Positions 47,001 to 55,300 of a stretch of 64,000 nucleotides of DNA are shown piece after piece; position 1 is the first letter of the stretch; each line of letters opens with the position of its first letter. Made by a program: the position numbers and the translations under genes. The notes under the pieces were generated by a model. It worked only from the letters and a program-made list of their open reading frames with translations. It was not told where the DNA came from and did no database searches. This DNA comes from Zygaena filipendulae (taxonomy: Eukaryota > Arthropoda > Insecta > Lepidoptera > Zygaenidae). The DNA lies in the NCBI GenBank assembly GCA_907165275.2, contig OU015650.1, positions 836,001 to 900,000 on the forward strand, given 5' to 3'.

Positions 47001-48187
47001 TCGGATGCCTACGTCATATAAAGAACACATCCTCCAAGTTTCAGGTCTCTACGATCAGCGGTTTAGGCTGTGCCTTGATCTATCGTTCAGGACAAAGCAT
47101 TTTATATGTATAAATGGACATAGATAAGCAATAGTGTGTTAACCCACACTGGAGAAATTTTGAGTAAATCCTGTTTTAAAATTATAGCGTCATTTTCTGT
47201 CAACATTTTTTATGTTCAATATTTAGTTACATACTTAAACAATGTAATAAGGTAAACACATAATTAAAAAACGTTCCCCAACTCTCAATAAATCTTTCTG
47301 AATCAATAAATTTATTTTGTGGGTTAACATGTTATTGCTTATCTGCGTCCAAATGCCAATGTCTATGTAGTACTTAGGATGCTCTATGGTATGTTTCGAG
47401 TTATGCTCACAGGAGGTATGTAGGAGGCGGTGAAGTCGAAGCCGCGGAAGACGCTCTCAGCGTCCGAGTACGAGCCCTCCTTCCTCCGCAGCGCGCTCGC
47501 CGGCTCCTCGAGGTGCAGCTCGTCGGTCGCCTCGTTCCTACAAAGGATAACATAAGAAGGGTCCACTGCAATAATGATGAATGTTCAAAAACATTTAATT
47601 CTTGAAGAAAAAAAAAATGTGAACACCTGTGACGTTGAGCGTTGCCGTGTACGGTGTAGCCAAAATATTAAAAACATATTTTGTATAAAAGATTTCTAAC
47701 TACATAGTCAAGTGACCGAATGGCATGGCATTACTTACTGCCGAGTTTTTTTACACCGTTTAAAAATTTAAAACCCAATTATCTTAAAACAAAAGACAAA
47801 GGACATTCATCATTTTTGCAGTGGACCCTTCATATATTAGGGACACTGTCCAGCGTCTGTAAAATGATTTTGAAAATCGGCTCAGTGTTTCAGAGATTTT
47901 ATCTTACATTCAAACTTACAAATGATAAGCTGTCTACCGCATCAAGGGTACAGAGAAGAACATAGGGTACTTTCATCCCGGGATTCCCGCGGGAACTCCG
48001 AAATTACAGCGGGTGAAACCGCGGGGAACAGCTAGCCTCTTAATTAGCGGGCAGGCATGGTGACCTACTGCGCCAATCTCGTCGTAAACCTTTATACCTG
48101 CTGTCGGAGTCGAAGATGTCGAAGTTGTTGAGGCTGCTGAGGCTGACGTCGTCGGAGTCGATGCGCCGCTTCTTGGCGGGCCGCTCG

Positions 48188-48222
<35 letters not shown>

Positions 48223-50390
48223 GTCCTCCTCGAGGGTTATCAGCTCTTTGTAACCTGCAACGTCCACACAGTGTACACCATGTTCTCAAACGATTTCAAA
48301 AATCAAGTATAGGTCCGTTTATACCGACAGAGTACAAACATTGCGCATGCCAGACACGTACCGTCGCAGACAATATTCTCCTATACAGTGTGTATTAACG
48401 TATTTATATCTATCCGACCACGCCGCGCAGAGCGGACAGGCACGGGCCCGGCCAATATTTGCGAAAAGAATATTTTGTCTGCGCGGTTCACGTCTGTAGC
48501 TATATGCCGAGCAGTGTGAATAGAGCATCGGAACCGTGCAGATGTCTTTTGCAAATACATTGTGTCTGTCGGTGTCTGCCACGGAATGTGTCTGGCACCG
48601 CTCAATATCTGTAGATATAAACAAACCTTTTCTCTGTTTCTGCAGTGTTTGGTATCGATCGATTCAGCAATAATAATTAATCTCGATTGTTATGATTCTT
48701 TAGCTATGCTTATCTATAATTATTACATACTACATAATATTAACCTGAAATATTGATATTTATAATGTTTCGGAGTTCTTGCAGGAATTCCAGGAAAAAT
48801 AAACTATACATATAAACCTTCCTCTCGAATTACTTGGTCTGACGAGTCCATCTGTTCGCAATGAACTCAAAAACTACTGAACAGATTTTCATGCGATTTT
48901 CACCAGTAGATAAGGTGAGTACTATGACATGATAGTGAACTTACCCATTTCCGTAACTTTCCCAATAAATAGTGCTTTGTCCAAGAATATTTGATTCCTT
49001 GGCTTTCCCTTAGGTTTATCTCGCGTCATTTCTTGTACTAAAAAAAAATAGTCACCTTTTAACCATTTCTATACTAAAATAAAAACACTCCCACAAAAAG
49101 AAAGGACATCTGTGAAAAATACGTAGTTCTTTTCGATTAACTAGAACAGCTATTAAAAACAGTCTTATGTTGTAGGTAGTGGTAGCAGGAGGTGGGTAAC
49201 TGTTGTGCGAATTTGTCTTTGTTCAAACAATGGGATTGTATAACATGAAGATATAACACATACTTATATGAGATGCAACCGCAGGTGAAAACGAATGTTG
49301 CAGCTGCCACCAGCCTGTCTCGCCGAGCACCTGTGAGCCAGAGCGGAAGAACAGCGTGTTGTACACAGAGAGGGCACCCGCTATCGTGCCCACCCAGTTC
49401 TTCTTTTGTTTGCTGTGAAATAGATAAAGTATAAGCTCCAACATTATATTATTATTACTGCTTGCATGCCCATCTCTTCTGGCAGCCTAACAGTGATCAT
49501 TTCATAATTTGCAATATTTACTCTGAGATTCTACATATTAAAAAAGTGAAAGATCATTCTGTAAATCTGTGATCTATTTCCAGAATTATAATATACTTAC
49601 AAATGTGGACCAAACAGATTCTGCAAGTGTTTATCAATAAACGAACAGATGTGTGTCTTGTAATGGAAGAAGCCATGGTTGCTGATGCCATATGACTGTG
49701 TGCTCAGGTGATGCAGTGTCAGTAATATCACATTTACCCTGAAAGAAATATTGGTTGATGATAGTTTAATTAATAAATTAAATAACACAATCCCAAACAC
49801 TCCAGATGCAAAAATATTGAAATTTATATTCTTTATGACAAAAGAAATGTTATAAATGTATTTTTTTTAAGTGAAACTTCTTTAAAACGAGGGTATTGCA
49901 ATTTAAGTGGTGCCTTATCTTAACGCGACGCGTGATGGTCATAGTGAATAAGGGCTTGGTGCAGTAGATATAATTAACGTATGATGTACATTCAATTAAC
50001 AATATTAAGTACTAGCTCTGCCTCGCGATTTCACCCGCGTGGGTTTTGGGATCAGGAATCTTTGCGGACGCAGGCAAAACAACCCGCCAAAGTTTCATCA
50101 CAATCGGACCAATGGTTTCAAAACGCATAGAAGACAGACATACAAACATTCATTTTTATTTATAAAGATAATACTTACCAAGGGAACTTGTTACGTACAA
50201 ACAACTCTTTCTTCTGCGGCGAGCACTCGGCACAAGTGTATTCGAAGAAGACATCACAGGCGAAGTCGCCAGGGGTACCCGGTCGGCGCAGGCACGACAA
50301 ATGCACAAAACAAATACATTGTTCACATATCAGACCCGGCCGGTCCTGTTTGTTTTCGGGCTCGTTACAGTATTTACACGTTGTACTCAT
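35014..50390 (-). CDS. Kat14: Kat14 (ATAC2/CSRP2BP), ATAC-complex acetyltransferase subunit, 13 exons
   Basis: Exons (minus): 50390-50179, 49738-49601, 49412-49264, 49037-48945, 48254-48098, 47537-47411, 45505-45057, 44051-43952, 41007-40805, 39569-39442, 38769-38582, 37411-37334, 35112-35014. All are in phase with GT-AG signals; 706 residues (human about 780). Residues 1-60 carry Cys/His zinc-finger spacing (CKYC, CEQC, CAEC). The block of exons 2-3 (HYKTHICSFIDKHLQ, LGETGWWQL) matches the KAT14 N-terminal conserved region. Exon 7 has MSVYEEVQLLKRIEA and LPVFDLDE, also conserved. Exons 10-13 encode the C-terminal GNAT domain (HHIAAVNSLCAQFFWPGID, YKGNISLHVSPTNPAVFLY). Known role: scaffold subunit of the ATAC histone acetyltransferase complex in the nucleus; catalytic activity is debated. 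Exon 5 contains a (Gly-Ala)5 tract from a GCGGGC repeat. Ada2a lies inside intron 12. Short frames over exons 9-11 in other phases are shadows. Confidence 0.93.
35125..36447 (+). CDS. Ada2a: Ada2a, transcriptional adapter 2A, intronless, nested in Kat14
   Basis: A single uninterrupted frame of 440 residues, close to the human TADA2A length. The ZZ zinc finger (residues about 9-52) has all ligands: Cys10, Cys13, Cys24, Cys27, Cys32, Cys35, His45, His49. A SANT domain follows (about 64-113: WSAKEECKLLTALSTHGIGN). The middle region binds Ada3 in known homologues. The C-terminal SWIRM domain is at about 350-427 (LPGYHLLSEAEKVLCSNLRL). Ada2a bridges Gcn5 and Ada3 in the ATAC histone acetyltransferase complex in metazoans. 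The ATG is only 12 bases from the Kat14 exon 13 boundary (35112), so its promoter or leader must overlap that exon. AATAAA at 36742 is a likely poly(A) signal. The lack of introns beside heavily split neighbours suggests origin by retroposition, but the frame is intact and shows no damage. Confidence 0.96.
   Translation: MSHDVLQINCDVCGEVAHEPFIECCECNTNLCCPCFAAGKEVRHHKSDHKYAVRKNDFPLFDNCNWSAKEECKLLTALSTHGIGNWEEVSKSVHTRTKLECQEHYKKYYIENVQHKELNVLPETKQSLFPKPLTPYLYSILPSNNPPRNNQSDQHLAGYNAYRSEFELSYDNHAESIFNIEDNCSDDDEDVCMDALKVSLVSALNTRLKERQRRYTIIKNHGLIMPNKLISWLQRYDTTLSRQKCERLLPFMQFMTGMQFDAFMESLSLEMELYQRLTRLSMYRQNGIRTLHSARLYKHLKKQNDLIVKDQKYVTSVMMKKFDSQSPVKNRICFGKDPQKRYKRASMPLEIIDLPGYHLLSEAEKVLCSNLRLVPENYIDLKEQLITENNKIGYLRLHDARKTLKIDVNKTRKIYDHLISEGFIISKARNILSDTTYSRD
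36742..36747 (+). terminator. Ada2a polyadenylation signal
   Basis: AATAAA about 295 bases after the Ada2a stop, still within Kat14 intron 12. A typical distance for a 3' UTR. Confidence 0.6.
36991..37108. mobile_element. 118-bp foldback element
   Basis: Left arm CATTCACGCGAGAATCTTGT.. pairs with right arm ..AAGATTCTCGCGTGAATG, about 45 bp each, around a short loop. In Kat14 intron 12, between the Ada2a 3' end and exon 12. Confidence 0.8.
37480..37684. mobile_element. GGGCCC-family MITE with 3-bp flanking duplication
   Basis: Starts GGGCCCTTATTCACTATGAC and ends GGTCATAGTAAGGCC. Flanked by ACT on each side. It lies 69 bases upstream (minus sense) of the Kat14 exon 12 acceptor. Confidence 0.72.
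37892..38025. mobile_element. 134-bp GC-rich foldback element
   Basis: GCCAACCCACACGATGCGGT and the inverted GCCGCACCGCGTGGGTTGGC form the ends. In Kat14 intron 11. Family not recognised. Confidence 0.72.
38044..38214. mobile_element. 171-bp foldback element, ends GTAGG-GGAGCACG
   Basis: Inverted ends of about 32 bases: GGAGCACGAATTTTTTCGCT and GCGTAAAAATTCGTGCTCC, with GTAGG/CCTAC outside. In Kat14 intron 11. Confidence 0.78.
38229..38552 (+). mobile_element. CRE-MITE, full copy beside Kat14 exon 11 donor
   Basis: Ends GGGCATGTTGACTAATT and AGTAGTCCACATCCCC. TGACGTCA at 38350-38357 and 38395-38402. The element starts about 30 bases into the intron from the exon 11 donor (38582/38581). Confidence 0.88.
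38827..39042 (-). mobile_element. Helitron-like (Lep1-type) element, inverse
   Basis: On minus it runs from TCCTACTAATATTATAAATG to the CCGCGGGGGACAGCTAG end at 38827. In Kat14 intron 10. Confidence 0.78.
39112..39400 (+). repeat. (GT)n microsatellites flanking a retroposon tail
   Basis: Two long GT-rich tracts, 39112-39185 and 39245-39400, lie either side of TTTGTGATGCCGAATAAAGA and TCTATGTCTATG. The latter matches the tail at 16338-16383 in peroxidase intron 7, so it is probably a LINE 3' end. The frames across the GT tract are not genes. Confidence 0.8.
39969..40100 (-). mobile_element. CRE-MITE, truncated inverse copy
   Basis: Only the right third of the element is kept (GGGATGTTGACCACTTTTGA to ATACAGAGATAAAG); both palindromes are lost. 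In Kat14 intron 9. Confidence 0.7.
40271..40445 (-). repeat. Retroposon 3' tail, inverse copy
   Basis: The reverse complement of the repeat at 3722-3872, running from GGGGGCAAACGGGCAAGTGG to the GGCTTTCAAGTGGGGCTGCC block. In Kat14 intron 9. Confidence 0.6.
40521..40757 (+). mobile_element. GGAC-family MITE, copy 6
   Basis: A 237-bp copy ending about 48 bases from the Kat14 exon 9 donor (40805). The ends are intact but no target duplication is visible. Confidence 0.83.
42610..42887 (+). repeat. Tandem duplication, period 149 bp, in Kat14 intron 8
   Basis: Copies at 42610-42739 and 42759-42887 begin ACTTTACAGCTCATCACAAA and are almost identical. They are probably recent, since they differ at only a few positions. 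Confidence 0.88.
43079..43510 (+). repeat. Degenerate repeat with spaced GACGCGCTCGAGTA motif
   Basis: The motif recurs at about 43082, 43217, 43346 and 43488, that is every 129-142 bases, each time followed by an A/T-rich run. The first and last copies are slightly altered. The rest of the unit has diverged. In Kat14 intron 8. Confidence 0.6.
44175..44396 (+). mobile_element. GGAC-family MITE, degraded copy 7
   Basis: The body and right end (TAACATGTTATTGCTTATCG) are recognisable, but the left terminal repeat is lost. In Kat14 intron 7, just upstream of exon 8 in the minus sense. Confidence 0.7.
45521..46491 (+). mobile_element. CRE-MITE split by a Harbinger-like insertion
   Basis: The left part 45521-45799 and right part 46442-46491 join seamlessly to the family consensus. 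TGACGTCA occurs at 45647-45654 and 45692-45699. The outer left end lies 13 bases from the Kat14 exon 7 acceptor (AG at 45506-45507 region), so in minus sense the element forms the end of intron 6. Confidence 0.88.
45800..46441. mobile_element. 642-bp Harbinger-like MITE nested in a CRE-MITE
   Basis: Long inverted ends: GGGCCGGCGCCCATTATCGG on the left and CCGATAATGGGCGCCGGCCC on the right, extending to about 40 bp (..AAGGAAAAGGAT). It is flanked by TAA at 45797-45799 and 46442-46444, the TWA target duplication typical of PIF/Harbinger. The interior has many GCTTCGGCATCC-like words, and no transposase can be read. Confidence 0.88.
46880..47105 (-). mobile_element. Helitron-like fragment, second subtype
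   Basis: CTAGCTGTGCCGCGCGGTTT at the left is the inverse of a Helitron 3' end. The body (TTATCGGATGCCTACGTCAT) matches the copy split by the foldback at 8896-9075, and this is its uninterrupted version. In Kat14 intron 6. Confidence 0.65.
47116..47350 (+). mobile_element. GGAC-family MITE, copy 8
   Basis: A 235-bp copy with intact ends, flanked by AAAT at 47112-47115 and 47351-47354. It lies about 60 bases from the Kat14 exon 6 donor. Confidence 0.88.
47940..48035 (+). mobile_element. Helitron-like 3' fragment
   Basis: Only the 3' half is present: GGATTCCCGCGGGAACTCCG, the hairpin GCGGGTGAAACCGCGGGG, and CTAG at 48032-48035. In Kat14 intron 5. Confidence 0.7.
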
Positions 50391-51033
50391 TTTAACGCGA
50401 TTTCGATAAGTTTATGAATAAAACGATTTTTATATGATTGAATCCAGCGCGAAGGTCAATTATGATGGCAGATGTTACTACAGTAATTTATTAGTCCGAG
50501 TTGTGGTGGTTGTATTTTATTCAGAGAGAAGGTAATCACTACGTTTTAATTTTATTATATTCTCTGTTAGAACCACGTTTGGATGCGAACGTAAACAGCA
50601 TCAGCCACAGAACACACCTACGCATCAGCTGTAGAATTGACTATTTGAAGTATTTGAGTGACAAGCTGCCTGTCACAGGCAGTGATTCTTTAGACATATG
50701 TCTAGTTAATCTGAGGCAGTGATAGACTGATAGACTGACAAAACCTGAGGACAAAACAGACATATACATTTTTTTATTTACCCCCAATGGGGAAGGCAAA
50801 GGAAGCCAAGTCCATACAGCCAATTCAGTTGTCTTTTCTTTTCATTTGTCACTTTCTAGGTAGTGATCTAATACCTACCTACCTTCTGTTTGAAAGAGAT
50901 CGTACCGTTCGTATAAAGGATCGTACCAAAGATAATATAATCACTACGTTGATCGTAATAAGAAACGTTGGCAAATCCTTACTCCTTACCTCTGAAGAAT
51001 AACTAAGTTATTGTTCTGAGCTCCTCTCCTTAC

Positions 51034-51082
<49 letters not shown>

Positions 51083-52370
51083 CTCTTTATTGAACACCAC
51101 TTAAAAATAAACAATTACAAAAACAAATTTTACTACAAGGTGGAACAATCGGCGGTCTTATCGCTCAGAGCGATCTCTTCCAGACAACCATAGGGTGCAT
51201 AGGGAAAATTATAATATAAATATATAAAATAATATATATATTATAAATGAGAAAGTAACTCTGTCTGTCTGTTACGCTTTCACGCCTAGACGGCTCAACC
51301 GGCTCATGAAATTTTGCATATTTTTTTGTTGTTGTTGACTGCTGTTTTTTATCTTCGCCCCTTTTGGGACAGGCAAGGCATATTTTTTTTATTAGCCATT
51401 TCTCTGCATTTTGAATCAAACTGCTTACCAACATTTTCATCTCTTTATTGTTTGACTCGTACCTAGTTCTACCAATCACATAAAGTAGGTAACTATAGAT
51501 AAGTAATTTGTATTATTTTTATCCGTAGATACCTTAAAGCGTAGGTATTGTAGGAACACGAATTTACTCTTTTTATCAATAAGTTTGTTAGGTAACCCAT
51601 GGAATTTCGCACTTAGGTAGTGTACCTATTTGAACCAAGATTTGAACAGAAACAGGAATAGCCGTACCCTGCCCGCGGCTTCACTCTCGTGGGCTTCAGG
51701 TTTTTTTACGTTTATTAGGGATGGCTCTCTGAATACAGACGGAACAAATAGACAGACAGACCGGCACACAGATGAAAAAAAAATGCGTTGTCGTATAATT
51801 AGTACCTATGTATTTATCAGTATCATTTATAGATTAGTATATAGGTACCTACCTATTTAATTGTTTCATACCTAGTACACTACGCTTTATGAGATTATAC
51901 AGTAAGTATAGTAGCTATTTATTACAAAAAATATTTCGAAGCTCTTTTCGGACACCGAAGAAATCTGCATTTGATACTATTATGATTAAATAACAAGGTA
52001 TAAATGTAGGTATGTATAGTCTCGATTTAATTTTAAAAATATCTACTATGTATAGGCATTTAGGGGACTGGGGGACTGGCACAAAAAAACAAAAAAAATA
52101 CAGAAGCTCGTTTCGCGAGACAGGAATACATTTTATAGGTACAAAAAACAAAAAAATGAAGGTCGTTCACTCGTGTTTTATTTCTAAATTATAAAATATT
52201 TCTACACTAAAATATAATAAAGTACATATACATTTTGAAAAATCTCCGAAGGGGGCGGGAGTCCGCAAAATCTCAGGACATCGCACTGGAGGGAGGTGGG
52301 GTCAAAAAATTGCCGAAATCATATCACGTACCAACCTAATTAATTAACTTGTATACTTAATAAAATAATC
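50391..52370. other. Intergenic region between Kat14 start and the Pro-X carboxypeptidase 3' end
   Basis: The first 100 bases should hold the Kat14 promoter, but no TATA box is seen. Further right are a palindrome at 50990-51020, a (TAA)n microsatellite at about 51034-51082, a Helitron-like fragment at about 51245-51320, and AT-rich sequence. TTTATT at about 52175 could be the carboxypeptidase poly(A) signal on minus. No exon recognised. Confidence 0.55.
51034..51082 (+). repeat. (TAA)n microsatellite
   Basis: About 16 TAA units followed by AACTCTTTATTGAACACCAC, a common retroposon-tail context. No interruption is visible. Confidence 0.92.
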
Positions 52371-55300
52371 CTAGAAGTGAGTCGCCAGCTTCTTCCTGCT
52401 GTTTTGCTGCAGAATCCAGAACTGATCGATCCACTGGTGTATGTAGCGCTTGTGGTGTTCCCTGGCGCCCAGCACCGAGGGCGGGTCTGCTGGGTTGCCC
52501 GGCATCAGGTCCACGTGGTGCGCCCCGTCCAGTATCAGCACCGCGGTCACCGTGTCACTTATGCTGTTCAGAATGCCACCTAGAATACGGGAGTTAGTGC
52601 AGTCTAATCTTATTTTACACATCACAGAACCAGCGACACAAAAACATCCTTAGCTAAAAGATTCATCATTTTGATATCTGTGAAGAAGCTGTAGTTCTTT
52701 ACGAAAAGTATATTACCTATACCTAATGTTGTACCTATGTGTGTGTGCATGTTTGTATGTGATTTGTTTAGGTCAAATGTTGCAAACTTGCTCTTATCAT
52801 GCGGAGTGTCTAACGTGTACCTGATAAAAGAAAATATTTGCCAACAAAAGAAATATTTGTCAGTCGGTCTGTATATCTAATAGGGCATCACGGGAAAACT
52901 ACTGGACAAAATTAGCTGTTTATACTCGTATCTCAGGTCAACAGGTGGGATAATTTTGCCTGGTATCACAAATACTTCCGAAGGCGATTCCGTAGCAAAA
53001 GCAGGTGTGACTTCAGGCAAGAAATATAACTTTGTGCTGGGACGAGTCGCGCATTTGCAACTCTCTCCATTAATTGATTAATAGAAGGAACTCGGCCAGA
53101 AGAAGAAATACATACCAGCAGCCCACGGATCCAAAAGTCCGTTGCTGAACACGATGTTGGAGGCGGCCTGCAGGCGGCTGCCGCCGTACTCGACCTTGGC
53201 GGCGTCGGGCTGCGGGTACACGTTGTAGGTCTTGTGGCACTGGTCCGAGTACTGCGAGTAGTTCCACCCCGAGACCTCGAACATGTCGTCCACGTTGTTA
53301 GTGCACATCGGCATCACCATTTCCGTGCAAGCCTTTTGTATTGAAAGGGAATATAACTAAAGATTTTTGAATCTCTTATTTGTTTTATTCTTATAAGTAC
53401 CTACCTATATAAAAATTTAATCCTCGACCATCTATCTTTCTAACTGATGCATGCCCAGCCGAAACTACTGAAGATAGAAACATAAAACTTTATCAAAGTT
53501 TCCTTTTGCGACGAAATTTTTAGTATTTCAACTCCTCGGGTGTGACAAGGTAATTAACAGTTACCTAGTTATCATTTTCCGTTTGTACTTGCCTGAAATG
53601 CCCATCCACTCGCATCCAGATTTCCATAGTCGGATCCTTTCATGAAATCCACACAAGAACTCTTGCCGTCGTAGTTTGTGTATAGTTGCAACACTCTGCC
53701 AATCCCCTGTAACGAAAGGGTTATAATATTATACTAAGTATATACTCCACATGATATAAAATAAGTCTCTGTACCTAGTTACACAAGCATTTATAAAAAG
53801 TTGTCAGAAAGGGGGCCCCAAAGCCGCGAGAAATTTGAAGTAAGTACCAATGAGAATGCCGCAAGGCATTAAGTTCGCCATTTGTACTTTTTGTGCAAGA
53901 AGAATTAATAAATAAAATGTGCTACGAGCGTAGACGGAGAATGAACTACGAGTATGTCTTTATTCCTTTTTTCTTAAATTACGTTATTTATACAAATTGT
54001 TTGAGAACTTGGCTACAACCTATTAACCTTCGTAATAATATTATGCATCTGCCAGTGTTAATAGTTGCATTGATTTTTCGTCCATCAAAATTGAACCTTA
54101 CACAAATCATCCATATGGCTGAAATTTCAATAGACGACAAATCGATGTAAGGTAAATATAAAAAAAAATCTACCTCCAAAAGCTCCTTCCCCTCCAGAGT
54201 TTTGTTCAGGTACTGGCACGCTACCCTCACCGGGTAAGCTGGTAGCGGCACGAGGAAGTCCGCCGGGAAATGGTAGTTCACCATAGCCAGCGTCTCGTAC
54301 ATGGACTTCAAGAACTCGACGAGGGTGTCCGCTGTCGTGGCGTTCACAACGTTGTGGTCGCATATCTTCCATGTTTTTTTCAACCATTGGCTGTCGTTAG
54401 CGGACTTTGCGTAGTCTCTGGAATATTTAATATTTAACTATAATATATACTCGCGGTTCCCTTCGCTCGTATTACTTGGGAGTGTCCAAAGGCCTTACCA
54501 CAATCTCATGAACTGCTTTATTATAATCTTAGTCTTCAATTATTTATCGTATGAACGTACTTTACCTGATAACCTTCCAAGACTTCCTAATGTTGTCGAC
54601 ACACTTTTGATCGGCAACCGCAAAACTGGAGGTGACTATCGTGTAATAGATTCCGCAGGGCCGCATTCCAGGGAACATGTGCACCGGAGCTGACGCTGCG
54701 ATTGCGCCGTTGACGATGTGAGGGTATTTGATGCGAAAGTACGCGGCTAACATACCACCGTAGGAGCCTGGTAAGGAGGTTGAGAATATGGTTAAATTCA
54801 ATGACTACACAGTCACAATGCCAAGTATTATCATATCAGCAGCAAAAGATCCACTATTGGACAAATAAGGCCTCCCCTAAGGATCTCCACGGCTCGCCGT
54901 CCTAATAGGTTCCCGTGACCTCGTGACCTTCACGTCAGCTCATCGGTCCACCTTGTGGGAGGTTTGTCCACACCACATCCGTGGTGCCTATACGCCAAAG
55001 AATATTATATAACCTATGACTACGTAAAGAAGCGACACTAGAATTAGCCTAGAGGTAACAGCGGTGTAGGCTGTTGCTGCTGGGTGTGTTGGACAATATC
55101 AACTTGAATTTAAAACTCAAACTCTGCCGCTCGCCGCGTCCCGGCGCGAGCCCTACGCCACATGCACACACATTGCACGTGTGTATACAAGCTGCCCACC
55201 TGTAGCAGTAGTAGGAAGTTCAATCGGTTCGCTTGTATGAAGTGTCACAAGACTCACAGCACCAGCACCTAAGTACGTGGTACAATTTTGAAACAATTAC

